Part shown: in pieces, positions 34,401 to 43,796 of the stretch
How the letters are laid out: each line of letters starts with the position of its first letter
How positions within the stretch are numbered: position 1 is the first letter of the stretch
Assembly: GCF_002699985.1 (NCBI RefSeq)
Contig: NZ_LKBT01000034.1
Coordinates: 124,001-188,000 of the forward strand
DNA length: 64,000 bases
DNA from: Pseudomonas sp. ICMP 561
GTDB taxonomy: Bacteria; Pseudomonadota; Gammaproteobacteria; Pseudomonadales; Pseudomonadaceae
Direction of reading: 5' to 3'
Notes under the pieces: model-generated
Told to the model about the DNA's origin: nothing
The model's input: only the letters and a program-made list of their open reading frames with translations
Database searches by the model: none
Translations under genes and position numbers: made by a program

Positions 34401-35327
34401 TCAATCGCCGCTGCCTGCACGCTCCAGCAGCCACTGACAGAAGCTGCGTAAAGAGGATGGGGGGTTGCGGTGGTGAGGCTGCATCAGATGCAAGCGTCCT
34501 CGACTGACCATCGTATCTGGTAGGGCCATGACCAGACGACCGGACACAAGTTCGGTCTCCAGCAGGCTGCGCCAGCCTAGGGAGACGCCTTGTCCGCGTA
34601 TGGCTGATTGCATCAGCAGCTCAAAGCTGTTGCTGCGCAGCGCATGACGCGGGGTGCTGTACACCTCGCCGATGGCCGCAAACCAGTCCGCCCAGGTCAG
34701 CCAGTCATGGAAATGGTCTTCAACGATCAACAGCGTGTGGGAGGTCAGCAGTTGTTGCGCACTCTGAATACTGCCGCGTCGCGCCAGGTATTCGGGGCTG
34801 CATACGCTGATGACCTGTTCGTGCTGGAATACCGGCGATAGATCCAGCCCGTGGGGTGAAGGGAGTTCGTCCAGGTGATAGAACAATCCAAGATCATATT
34901 CGCTGACGTCGATGTGTTGCGGGTTTTCGCTGCACAAGATGCGGATGTGTAGATCCGGGTACAGGCTCTCGAACTCCGGCAGCAATTGCGCCAACCATAT
35001 CGAGCTGATAGTGGGTGTGGTGGCCAGCGTCAGCTGGCGATCCGCACCGCGACGACGCAGCTCTGCAGACTCGCGATCAAGCTCTCGCAACACTCGTTGC
35101 ACCGTGCGGAAATATTGATCGCCAGCAGGGGTCAGGGTGATGCCCGTTGCCTGCCTGTGAAATAAAGGTCGGGCCAGGTTTTCTTCCAACCGTTTGATTT
35201 GGCGACTTACCGCACTCTGGGTCAGGTTCAATTCGTGGGCGGCCTGAGTGAAGCTCAGTTGACGTGCAGCCGCCTCAAAAGTTTGCAGGCAGTTGAGTGG
35301 CGGTAGGTCGACAATGCGGCGCGACAT
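34401..35327 (-). CDS. LysR-family regulator (GcvA-like)
   Basis: The 308-aa protein opens with a LysR winged helix-turn-helix ('LNCLQTFEAAARQLSFTQAAHELNLTQSAVSRQIKRLEE') and continues with the periplasmic-binding-protein-like effector domain. The pattern of 'PPLNCLQTFEAAAR' and 'GVSLGWRSLLE' resembles the GcvA subgroup. The short start (MSRRIVDLPP) is chosen because the longer frame overlaps the upstream hydrolase gene and the helix-turn-helix would then be far from the N-terminus. It follows the hydrolase and transporter genes on the same strand and presumably regulates them, probably in response to their substrate. Confidence 0.88.
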   Translation of the reverse strand: MSRRIVDLPPLNCLQTFEAAARQLSFTQAAHELNLTQSAVSRQIKRLEENLARPLFHRQATGITLTPAGDQYFRTVQRVLRELDRESAELRRRGADRQLTLATTPTISSIWLAQLLPEFESLYPDLHIRILCSENPQHIDVSEYDLGLFYHLDELPSPHGLDLSPVFQHEQVISVCSPEYLARRGSIQSAQQLLTSHTLLIVEDHFHDWLTWADWFAAIGEVYSTPRHALRSNSFELLMQSAIRGQGVSLGWRSLLETELVSGRLVMALPDTMVSRGRLHLMQPHHRNPPSSLRSFCQWLLERAGSGD

Positions 35328-35394
35328 GTCAATTCCAGAGGCTAGAGGTGGGGCCAGACAGAGCCAGCCTGCGCCCATCCTGCCATCATCTGTA

Positions 35395-37404
35395 TCACAA
35401 GGCGACTCGCGCCACTCGTTCCTCCCATGTGCGGCGATGGACCTCCTTGCCGTTTTCTCGCGCCACTTGCTCAGCACTGACATAGAACCACTGCTCATCA
35501 GCGCAGATACTCAACTGGCTATCAACCTCCACCCCCCATTCGCCGCGGCCTGCCCGATAGGACCATTGGATATCCGCCCGGGCAGAGAACGGATCCCACG
35601 GAAGGATCCGATATTGCTCAGAGCATTTCTGGTCGACCCATAGGCCATGATCAAGAAAACGCATGGCACCCAGATCATCCTGGATATGCACGCACACTTC
35701 GCCGCTGCCGACATCCTCGTTCAGGCTGCGCTTGGGCTGAGCCTTACGAATGGTCTCTAGCACGGCGGGCTTCGAGCTTTGAGGCTCTTCAAAAGGACAG
35801 TCCACGTGTTGCCCGGTAAACACCGGTATCTGCACGCTTTGCAGTTCAGGCAGGAGCGTCAGCGTGGTCAGCTCGCGGCTCGGCCAGATTAAGGGAAAGC
35901 TTGCCGTGCTGAGGGAAATGCGCAGACGATAACCGGCCGGCAGGCGGTAACCAACATGATCCAGATTTAGGCGAACTTGCATGAGCTCGCCGGGTACGGG
36001 CGGCGCTAATGTGCTTGGATCGTCACGGAGACTGAGATTCAAGACCCCGTAGGTGATCTGCGACACCTGCCCATCCGGCGCAACAGCGTTCAGGCGAGCC
36101 ACTAACTGACCGCCTGCGGTATTGCTGGCAAGACGCAGATTCAAACGGACATCGCCTAGTATCTCGAGCGTTTCGCCGAGTACCGGGCTGTCGAAACACA
36201 ACGAGTTGGCATCGTCGCGGCGCTGGTCCGTTGGGCCGTCAGGGCCAAACCAGATTGCACAGTATTCGCCTTGATGCAGGCCTGTGGTCAGCGGGGAACA
36301 AATACTTAGCGAGTCTTCCAGTACATCACAGCCTTTGTTCAAGCCAGAAGCGCCAAGGCTGTAATCCATCCATTGGATTTGTTCGTCTGGCCAGCCATTG
36401 GTTTGTACCCAATGGCCGGGGCGTTCGGCGTAACTGCCACGGGGCGGCAATGCATCCTGAAGATAAAAACAGCTTGTTGGACCATCCATCACGCCGTTAT
36501 CGATCCCCTTGAGCCAGTAGTCCCACCAGCGGCGAGCCTCCTGAAGAAATCCGATGGCAGGATTGGGCACGGCAAAGTGTGGATATTTGTGGATCCACGG
36601 TCCGACCATCGATTTTGTTGGGCTTTGCAGGTGCTGCATCATGCGCGGAACGCTATTTTTATACGCATCGCCCCAACCGCCAACGGCATAAACTGCCGCT
36701 TTGATAGCTGAGTAGTCTTCGCATACCGATCCATGACGCCAGTAGCCGTCGCGTGTCTGATGCTCCAGCCAGGTCTTGGCCAGCAACGGCATGGCGTTCA
36801 AGCGTTCCAACCACTTCTCGCGCCAGCCGTCGCCCACCAGCAATGGATCCGGGACTGCCGCGCTGAAGTTCAGCATCGTGGCCGCCCAGCCAAAATTTTC
36901 CAGCAGCAAGTTGCCACCTTTGTAATGGATGTCGTCAGCAAAGCGATCATCCGTAGAACACAACGTAATGATCGCTTTCAAGGCCTCTGGCTGCCGAGCA
37001 GCAACCTGCAAGCTGTTGAACCCGCCCCAGGAGATGCCCATCATCCCGACATTGCCGTCACACCAGGGTTGTTCGCACAGCCAGTCGATTACTTCCAGCG
37101 CATCATTCTGTTCCTGCAAAAGATACTCGTCAGCCATGAGCCCCTGAGACTCGCCATTACCGCGCATATCAACACGTACGCACACGTAGCCTTGGCCCGC
37201 CATCCAAGGATGGGTCAGCGCGTCGCGTACAGCTGTGCCGTCACGCTTGCGATAGGGCAGGTACTCCAGAACTGCTGGAAATGCCTGCACAGTCTCGGTC
37301 TGTGGGAGCCAGATTCGTGCGGCCAACTGTGTGCCATCGCTCAGGGGTATCAGGCAATGTTCGATCTCCCGCACGGTGTAAGCGAACTCTTCAATCACTT
37401 TCAT
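35395..37404 (-). CDS. CocE/NonD-family serine hydrolase (peptidase S15 type)
   Basis: The 669-aa protein matches the X-Pro dipeptidyl-peptidase/CocE family. An alpha/beta-hydrolase domain contains 'YLPYRKRDGT', 'VRVDMRGNGESQG' and the nucleophile elbow 'GMMGISWGGFNSL' (Ser near residue 150). A C-terminal jelly-roll domain follows from about residue 370 ('VLGETLEILGDVRLNLRLAS'). Such enzymes hydrolyse esters or amides of small organic compounds, or N-terminal Pro dipeptides. No signal peptide, so cytosolic. A GGAAG site precedes the ATG. Located between a betaine-type transporter and a LysR gene, it likely hydrolyses an imported compound carrying a quaternary amine or similar group (inference). 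Confidence 0.88.
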   Translation of the reverse strand: MKVIEEFAYTVREIEHCLIPLSDGTQLAARIWLPQTETVQAFPAVLEYLPYRKRDGTAVRDALTHPWMAGQGYVCVRVDMRGNGESQGLMADEYLLQEQNDALEVIDWLCEQPWCDGNVGMMGISWGGFNSLQVAARQPEALKAIITLCSTDDRFADDIHYKGGNLLLENFGWAATMLNFSAAVPDPLLVGDGWREKWLERLNAMPLLAKTWLEHQTRDGYWRHGSVCEDYSAIKAAVYAVGGWGDAYKNSVPRMMQHLQSPTKSMVGPWIHKYPHFAVPNPAIGFLQEARRWWDYWLKGIDNGVMDGPTSCFYLQDALPPRGSYAERPGHWVQTNGWPDEQIQWMDYSLGASGLNKGCDVLEDSLSICSPLTTGLHQGEYCAIWFGPDGPTDQRRDDANSLCFDSPVLGETLEILGDVRLNLRLASNTAGGQLVARLNAVAPDGQVSQITYGVLNLSLRDDPSTLAPPVPGELMQVRLNLDHVGYRLPAGYRLRISLSTASFPLIWPSRELTTLTLLPELQSVQIPVFTGQHVDCPFEEPQSSKPAVLETIRKAQPKRSLNEDVGSGEVCVHIQDDLGAMRFLDHGLWVDQKCSEQYRILPWDPFSARADIQWSYRAGRGEWGVEVDSQLSICADEQWFYVSAEQVARENGKEVHRRTWEERVARVAL

Positions 37405-37542
37405 TCAATCTTCCAAATCAAAACATGCGCGAACGGATCGCTGCCCGCCCGGCCGGCTTCTGCCGATGAATTGCTTGCCAACCACCGCAATGGCAGCGGG
37501 TGGGCCTGTAAGGTGTTGGTCGAGCAGGTTAATAGCGTCAAA

Positions 37543-39126
37543 TCACTGCATGACTTCGCCCACACGAGTACCTGCTGGCGGCTCCGGGTCGAGCGCTGTT
37601 TCAGTGACGTTGCCGGAGAGGATCTCTGGGTGTCTTAGCCAGATGAGCAGGGAGGTACTGGCGAGTAAAACGATGATCATCCCTGGCAGGCCGCCGAGGT
37701 TCGAAAGCATTTTCACGCCATCAATGCCTACAAACGCCACCATCACCCAAGACACGACGCCAATGATCACGCCCCAGACCACCTTCAGCAGCGGGTTGCC
37801 ATCAAGATCCGAGTCCGCAGTCACGCCCTTGCTGCACAGATTGCTTATGACGTCGGTACTGGAGTCCGCCGCAGTGACGAACGAGATGAACGCGACAAAC
37901 AGAAGGAAAGCGACCATCAACCCGCTGGCGGGAAGTTGCCGGAACAACTGATAAAGCACATGTTCCACGCCTTGGTCAGTGAGTACTTTGTTCAGGCTGC
38001 CATCGCCCAAGGCGTCGAAATACAGGCTGCTACCGGAAAAAATGCAGATCCACAGGCCAGTAAACAGCGCGGGATAAAGCATGGTTATCTGAACAAATTC
38101 ACGTACGGTATAGCCACGTCCGATCTTGCCGAGAAACATCGCACTGACAGGCGCCCAGGCGAACCAGACCGACCAGTAGAAGACACTCCAGCTTTGCGGC
38201 CACGCGTCTCCACTTGCGGCGCCGGTGAACAGGCTCATGGCGAAGAAATTATCCAAATACACGCCCATCGATTCGACACCAAGGCTGAACATGTACAGAG
38301 TCGGCCCACAGATCAGCACGAACAGACCCAGCGCGAGCATGATCCAAGTATTGAATGAGGAGAGCATTACGATACCGCGCTGCAAGCCGCTGGCGGCGGA
38401 AGCCACGAAGGTGATGACGATGACGCCGATGATTAGGGCTAGCCGCAACGGCGTCGTTTCGCCACCGATGTACTGGCTCAGGCCACCTGAAAGCGTCAGC
38501 GCGCCGGTGCCCAGTGAAGAGGCCATTCCGGCGACCAGTGCAAACATGGCCATGGTGTCGATAAGGCCCGCGCTGCGTTTGACGCGCGCTTGCCCCAGCA
38601 ATGGCTGCAGCATCGAGCCAATAGAGAAATTGCTGCGCAGGTTGTAGAACACCAGCGCGAAGACGAGCGACGGCACCAGATAGATCGCGTAAGGCGTGAT
38701 AGTCCAATGCAGAAACATCGTGGCCATAGCGAAGCTTTTTGCCGCCGCGCTGGCTGGTTCAAGCGATAGGCTGCTCGGCGGCGAGTGCAGGTGGTAGAGC
38801 GGCTCGGCGGTTGTCCAGAACAACACCCCGACCGCCAGCGTTGTACATAACGCGACCATGAACCAGCGCCATTTGCTAAGCAGCGGTTCGGCATTTTGAC
38901 CGCCAATACGTACCTTGCCCAACGGCGAGAAATACACGACAAACGTCAACATTACCAATGCGAAAGAGCCCGCGCTGAACAGCCATGAGAAATTGGTGAG
39001 GATCAAGCTGTTGAGCTGCGAACTTGTGCGCAGGAACGACTCAAGGTCGACGTAGCTGGCGGTGACAGCCGCCATCAGAATCAAAAAGGTCGGCCAGAAA
39101 ACTAACGGCCGTAACGGATACTTCAT
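37543..39126 (-). CDS. BCCT-family (betaine/carnitine/choline) transporter
   Basis: The 527-aa inner-membrane protein has about twelve membrane helices and the family block 'SVFYWSVWFAWAPVSAMFLGKIGRGYTVREF', corresponding to the conserved tryptophan-rich segment of BCCT carriers, and 'GMASSLGTGALTLSGG'. Members import trimethylammonium or sulfonium compounds with Na+ or H+. The internal ATG is chosen since GGGAGA lies seven bases upstream; the longer frame adds a non-membrane, low-quality N-terminus. It is the first gene of a transporter-hydrolase-LysR set on one strand. C-terminal extension is short, so it may not be osmotically regulated like BetP. Confidence 0.88.
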   Translation of the reverse strand: MKYPLRPLVFWPTFLILMAAVTASYVDLESFLRTSSQLNSLILTNFSWLFSAGSFALVMLTFVVYFSPLGKVRIGGQNAEPLLSKWRWFMVALCTTLAVGVLFWTTAEPLYHLHSPPSSLSLEPASAAAKSFAMATMFLHWTITPYAIYLVPSLVFALVFYNLRSNFSIGSMLQPLLGQARVKRSAGLIDTMAMFALVAGMASSLGTGALTLSGGLSQYIGGETTPLRLALIIGVIVITFVASAASGLQRGIVMLSSFNTWIMLALGLFVLICGPTLYMFSLGVESMGVYLDNFFAMSLFTGAASGDAWPQSWSVFYWSVWFAWAPVSAMFLGKIGRGYTVREFVQITMLYPALFTGLWICIFSGSSLYFDALGDGSLNKVLTDQGVEHVLYQLFRQLPASGLMVAFLLFVAFISFVTAADSSTDVISNLCSKGVTADSDLDGNPLLKVVWGVIIGVVSWVMVAFVGIDGVKMLSNLGGLPGMIIVLLASTSLLIWLRHPEILSGNVTETALDPEPPAGTRVGEVMQ

Positions 39127-39909
39127 CTCGTGTCTCCCGGACAAATAGTTCTTAGCCTGAAGTGGCTTTGTTATTGCGCACTTTGAACGCATCCCGCATC
39201 GGGTTCGCATCGAAGTCTCGAGGGGCATATAGATAACGTTCTAAAGCCATTGCGGCGCAATCAACAATTTGGCATGGGGGCATTCCGCAGCGACATGTCG
39301 CACTGTTTAAGCTCATATCAGATGACGAAGCCGTCAAAGTGCCTACAATTAATGCAAACGGGTCCAAGCTCATGTCCAACGCCTACCGACGCGGCTTTTT
39401 CTTGCCGTATTCGGCGGCGTAAATCCGGTTCCAGGTCGCGGACTTCACTTTCGGTGTCGTATAGCAACTGGATGTAGCGCAGGGCTTGCTCGGCGAGCGT
39501 GCTTTTATTGGTAGCGTCCAGCCAAGTCACCTTGCGTGATTTCGCCAGATATCAGCTGATATGCGAGCAATTTGCTCTGCATCGCTTACCGATCGGCTCC
39601 CCTTGTCATCGCCAAGACGGAGCATCATGATTAAGCAATGACTAAGAATGAGGAGCACACGCTTGCGTAGCTCAAGCAGGTATCCATTAATATGGCAGTA
39701 ACTGGCCGGTGTCACTCGCCCGCTGCGTAGGTACCTCTTCAAGTGTCGACATTGCGCCAGGTGAGCCTCTGAACGCCAGTCCACCTGATGCAGACGGCAG
39801 CAATCGCCCCATAGGCAGCGTTAGCGCTGCGAGCATCACAAAGGGCGAAAGACGCTCATCTTCTTAGCGAGTATGCTGGCTTATCGAATACATAAGAGTG
39901 AGCAAGGTA
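39127..39909. other. gap between cargo and tns genes, mostly decayed DNA
   Basis: Besides the IS66 fragment I find no complete gene. A frame at 39527-39784 on the minus strand has irregular residues and no start signal. The stretch probably reflects loss of insertion sequences next to the transposition genes. Confidence 0.4.
39318..39530 (-). pseudogene. IS66-family transposase fragment
   Basis: The 70 residues include 'LAEQALRYIQLLYDTESEVRDLEPDLRRRIRQEKAA', the linker region of IS66 TnpC transposases (the usual 'A..YI..LY.IE......S...R...R...A.P'). Neither the DDE core nor the C-terminus remains, and no inverted repeats are visible nearby. It is a relic of an insertion sequence between the transporter gene and the tns genes. 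Confidence 0.75.
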
Positions 39910-40227
39910 ATGAAGATCACTGGGCGAGTCGAAACGGAGGTCGTGACCGACGTAAAGTGTGACATCTGCACACGATCGACCCGTGTAGACGCTGACGGGC
40001 TTCAATTCGCTACTCTCAAAGCAAAATGGGGATTTGGTGCGAAGCACGACGGCGAGCGCTACGAGTTCCACCTATGCGAGGGATGCTTTTTCGGCACGAT
40101 TGCATACTTCAAGCAAGAGCGGCGTGCACAGGATCTATTCGATGAAGCCGGCCAAGATACTTCCACTGATAATTTTGGCTTGATCATTAGAGATGACTTT
40201 TTTGGTGATTCAGGAAACGGGGGGTAG
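39910..40227 (+). CDS. small two-CxxC protein (105 aa)
   Basis: The protein starts MKITGRVETEVVTDVKCDIC and contains two CxxC pairs, 'CDIC' near residue 17 and 'CEGC' near 59, which could bind a zinc ion as a ribbon. AAGG precedes the ATG. It faces tnsC, convergent with it. Proteins of this look are scattered as single genes in Proteobacteria, often beside defence or mobile DNA; function unknown. No membrane segment. Confidence 0.65.
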   Translation: MKITGRVETEVVTDVKCDICTRSTRVDADGLQFATLKAKWGFGAKHDGERYEFHLCEGCFFGTIAYFKQERRAQDLFDEAGQDTSTDNFGLIIRDDFFGDSGNGG

Positions 40228-40443
40228 GCCTCCAGCGCTGACCATTAGATCAAGTTGTAGATGTTGATACGCGCATTAAAATGGCCGCTCCTGACCGATC
40301 CTGTTGGAAAATTACGCATTGGTTCCGAAACCACTCGCAAAACCACTGCTTGCACATATTCGGAGGATGCAATCAATTCCAACAGCCTGGAACAAGGTCA
40401 AACCAGCGCCAACATTTCTACACGATAGTACGGATGAAACCTC

Positions 40444-41793
40444 CTACTTCGGTTTCTTAGGTTTGGAAGGCGCTAACTTATCCATATATTCACGGAACGC
40501 CTTACCTTGCTCCTCGACACTCAGATGAGTTACCGGAGTTCTACGGCGCGGTTTAATAGCCGTAGATGTCTCTGCAACTGGGGCCTCCATATCTTTCGTA
40601 AATGCTCTCTCTTTTTCGGTCATTGCAGAATCAAACACTGTGGCAATGACCCGCTCATGACGATCGGCTCGTGCGAAATTCACAACGTTGGTCTTCATCG
40701 CAACAGGCAAATCGAAGGGGCATTGCAGGTCTCGATTCGTTTTCTTTTTCCGGCCGCCCAGCGCTAGCAGCTGCAACTCCTCTACCTCCATCGCACTTAC
40801 GGTGTACGCGGCAGAACGGTAGGCACGAGTGATATCGGATATATCCAAGTACTGCCGCCCAGCGTCGCGACACTCCACGTAGGCCAGCTTTAGGAGCAGC
40901 ACCGCCAGCCGCTTGATCCCAAAAGTGCAGCGGTACAACTCGGCGGCCAGCTCACCGAGCTCGACTTTTATGATGCTGTTACTGACCCTCAAGCATTCTG
41001 CGACGTACCTCTGCCAGTCTTGGCTGCCCGGATCGTCCGGTAACATGATGCGAGGGTCGGAGAGCAACCGCTGCTTATCTTCGCTGTTTCTACTGAAAAG
41101 CTTGTGGCCCAAACTATAGTTACATACAAAAACCATAGGAGGGCCGATCGCAGCCATAGTCAATAAAATATCCGTCACCTTAGCGGCCCCGGAACCAGTG
41201 TTGCTGTGCTGCATTTCCTCCAACAGTGCAAGACAAACGCCATCTCGGTTGGCACGACGACGAGACTCCTGAAGCAACTGAGCGACAGTTGTCCTCCCGA
41301 CAGGTTTGTCATCCCCGAAGACAAAGTCTTCGAGCAGCGCTTTGCCACTCGCTTTACCCCGAGCGCTCGCATACCAATGCGACACCAAGGTCACGGTGCC
41401 CTCATAAAGCTCGCACGAAAGCTCCACTGGCGTCGGGAGTACCTTGCGCAGAGCAGCAATGGTTTGGCTTTTGCCAACTCCTGCCAGCCCGGTTAGACAC
41501 ACTGGGGAAACCTCCACATCTGGCGGGCTGAAGATTTTTGAGGCATAAGCAGCCTCACTACTGAACAACTGCCGGTTGTGAACCGCCGCTTTGCCGACCA
41601 TGTCTCTGATAAATGCGAGCGAGAACTCGTTAGGAATGAAAACCTGTTTGAGTGTGCTTGCGAACTGTTCAGCCGCAATCATGACATCGACGTGGGCAAG
41701 CGCTGAGACGGGCTCAGGCTTAACTGTGACTTTGGTACGAATCTTTTCCACGATAAGAGAATCATTGAACCTGGTATCTATCACCTTGTTCAT
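40444..41793 (-). CDS. tnsC: transposon regulator TnsC (AAA ATPase)
   Basis: The 449-aa protein is a TniB/TnsC-type AAA+ ATPase: Walker A 'TGLAGVGKSQT' at residues 101-111 and a Walker B-like 'GVCLALLEEMQHSN' near 185-198. A C-terminal tail rich in Lys and Arg would contact TnsA/TnsB and DNA. TnsC forms an ATP-dependent filament or ring on target DNA, receives the target from TniQ/TnsD and activates the TnsAB transposase. It begins inside the end of tnsB (ATGA overlap), the third gene of the tnsABC operon. It is shorter than Tn7 TnsC (555 aa), as usual for diverged members. Confidence 0.9.
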   Translation of the reverse strand: MNKVIDTRFNDSLIVEKIRTKVTVKPEPVSALAHVDVMIAAEQFASTLKQVFIPNEFSLAFIRDMVGKAAVHNRQLFSSEAAYASKIFSPPDVEVSPVCLTGLAGVGKSQTIAALRKVLPTPVELSCELYEGTVTLVSHWYASARGKASGKALLEDFVFGDDKPVGRTTVAQLLQESRRRANRDGVCLALLEEMQHSNTGSGAAKVTDILLTMAAIGPPMVFVCNYSLGHKLFSRNSEDKQRLLSDPRIMLPDDPGSQDWQRYVAECLRVSNSIIKVELGELAAELYRCTFGIKRLAVLLLKLAYVECRDAGRQYLDISDITRAYRSAAYTVSAMEVEELQLLALGGRKKKTNRDLQCPFDLPVAMKTNVVNFARADRHERVIATVFDSAMTEKERAFTKDMEAPVAETSTAIKPRRRTPVTHLSVEEQGKAFREYMDKLAPSKPKKPK

Positions 41794-43796
41794 CCGGTTT
41801 TCCCCTGAAAACGGTCATGGTCCGCAGAGTCCCGCTGTGCTGCCGCATTTTTTGGAGGGCGACCTTTCTTTCGTTTACCGGCGAACGCATCCTCGCCCGT
41901 CTGCTGTTTGTAGATGTCCCAGAAATATTGCTGAGCGGCAGGGATTTCGTCACGAAGGGCGGCGGCGCCTTCACGTCTCATCTGATCAATTACCTGCAAG
42001 TCCCGCAGGGAGATATCAATCGAACCTCCAGGGGTTCGTTGCGTGCGCAGGAAATCGAGCTCATAGAGCTCGCCATATACCTCTACCCAGATATGGCGGA
42101 CGCACATCGTAAGGGTAAAGACCGTTGTTGAGATGACGCCATCTTTAGCGACACGATCAAACACTCCCGTAGCAATCAGGGACGGAGATCTGTATTTGCG
42201 ACCATAAAAATACACGGCATCACGTCGAATAACTGCCGGGCGCTCATCTAAGAACGTTCTGATACCAGTGTCGAAATGCATATGGTGAGCAGAGTTCCGC
42301 CCTCGAATATCCCAGTAATTGAAAATCGCGAGTGGTGTGGGCTTTACCCTAGCTAGAATCAGCTCTTCGTCCAGGCGACTACTGGCATCAGATGTACGGT
42401 TGTCAACGAGTACCTGCGTGATCTCCCGACTTGCCATCTCCGCGAAATTAAGCTTGCTGTGGAAATAGGTCGGTTGGTCCAGGGTCTTTTTATCTCGAGG
42501 ATGAGATGCCTCCACGGAAGCCTTGGACTGCCCCGAAAACACAGGGGTATTCTCGAAAGTGCCCAACCAATTGATCTGCGCCTCTACGTCATAGGTCGCT
42601 CCAGGACCGCGGTCGAATACAAGGCCTCGCGCAAGTCCGATACTTGGCCATTGACCTGGCTTAATCGTCTTCCCAAATAGTTCACAATACTTGACCTTAT
42701 CGCAGGCCATCGAGAATAGGCACATTTCGTATGCCTTCATGTTTTCCGCACCTTCGGCGAAGCCTATGCCAAGAATCATTCCCGAAAGGCCACATAAAGC
42801 ACGGACCACACAAAAGCTATCAACTGGACTACCTTCTGAAATGCCTGAAATTTTCTCCGAAATGTAATAGCCGTCGAATTCCACATGCTGGTTCACGTTT
42901 AACAGCCGGTCAGCAAAGCTTCCCTGCGAGCCGGAAATGGCGCGAGTCTTATGCGCGCCTCTAACAGCAATAGACCGATGTCTTGAGCTAACCGTTTGTT
43001 CTACCTGGTATCTGACCTGAGAAAGCGTCGGGAAAGGGTCACCTTTTGGGTGAATGAACTCAATGTTGCCATCCTTTTCGACTGCCACGCAGCCAAACAC
43101 CTTCGTCACTATGTCGCGGTAGATGCCGTTGGCAGTCTTGTAAGGAGAGCAGAAAGCTAAATACCCAGAAAGAATCTTTTCCTTCATTGCCAAGTCCGAC
43201 CGATACCCCCAGTTCTTTCCCTTGGATGAGGGCCGACCCAGCCTACGCACATAGGAAGAATCATCCCGCTTCCAGCCACCTATGCGGTGGAGTGGTGGCA
43301 TTAAAGTCCATTTGTGCTGACCAAACACGGCATAGGTATAAAACCAAAGACGCAGGCGCGAAGCGTTTTGTTGAGGCCTAAGGGCTTTAGCGTGGCAGTT
43401 GATGATGGAGTCTGGGTTATCACTGGAAAGAATCTCCTCAAGCCTAAAAACGAGATCGGATATTGCGGCGAAGCGGCGATTGACCTTCTGATCGTAGGTC
43501 TCCACTGCCGACACACGTAGGCTTTCTCGATACGCGACAGAAGTACGGTTCACTGGCTTCAACCACGGTGGGGAGTTATCCGTCATATCATCCTCCACTA
43601 TCAGACCAGCTTCGAGCGCATCCTCGAACTCGATCCGCGTAAGCGTAATCAGGTGGGAACTGAGCGCTTTACCATCGTCAGCAAACTCAATCAGACGTAC
43701 CCGGTTGGTACCGCCGTTACTGTGTAGAAAGTGATAGGTCACACCCTTTGCCAAGCATTGAAAACCTTCTGGCGCAATGAGCCTTGAACCCGTCAT
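41790..43796 (-). CDS. tnsB: transposase TnsB (DDE integrase family)
   Basis: The 668-aa protein is the DDE transposase. The catalytic triad is visible: Asp308 ('HVEFDGYYI'), Asp395 ('GLVFDRGPG') and Glu429 ('GQSKASVEASHPR'), with the 34-residue D-to-E spacing of the retroviral-integrase/TnsB group. The N-terminal ~250 residues hold the DNA-binding domains that recognise the end repeats. TnsB cuts and joins the 3' ends of the element. The start overlaps the tnsA stop as TGATG, so the two are translated together, matching their need for equal amounts. A frame extending upstream lies inside tnsA and is not used. Confidence 0.93.
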   Translation of the reverse strand: MTGSRLIAPEGFQCLAKGVTYHFLHSNGGTNRVRLIEFADDGKALSSHLITLTRIEFEDALEAGLIVEDDMTDNSPPWLKPVNRTSVAYRESLRVSAVETYDQKVNRRFAAISDLVFRLEEILSSDNPDSIINCHAKALRPQQNASRLRLWFYTYAVFGQHKWTLMPPLHRIGGWKRDDSSYVRRLGRPSSKGKNWGYRSDLAMKEKILSGYLAFCSPYKTANGIYRDIVTKVFGCVAVEKDGNIEFIHPKGDPFPTLSQVRYQVEQTVSSRHRSIAVRGAHKTRAISGSQGSFADRLLNVNQHVEFDGYYISEKISGISEGSPVDSFCVVRALCGLSGMILGIGFAEGAENMKAYEMCLFSMACDKVKYCELFGKTIKPGQWPSIGLARGLVFDRGPGATYDVEAQINWLGTFENTPVFSGQSKASVEASHPRDKKTLDQPTYFHSKLNFAEMASREITQVLVDNRTSDASSRLDEELILARVKPTPLAIFNYWDIRGRNSAHHMHFDTGIRTFLDERPAVIRRDAVYFYGRKYRSPSLIATGVFDRVAKDGVISTTVFTLTMCVRHIWVEVYGELYELDFLRTQRTPGGSIDISLRDLQVIDQMRREGAAALRDEIPAAQQYFWDIYKQQTGEDAFAGKRKKGRPPKNAAAQRDSADHDRFQGKTG

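Noticed and set aside
39527..39784. 85-aa minus-strand frame beside the IS66 relic
   Set aside because: Does not continue the transposase and shows no recognisable motif; probably non-coding remnant.
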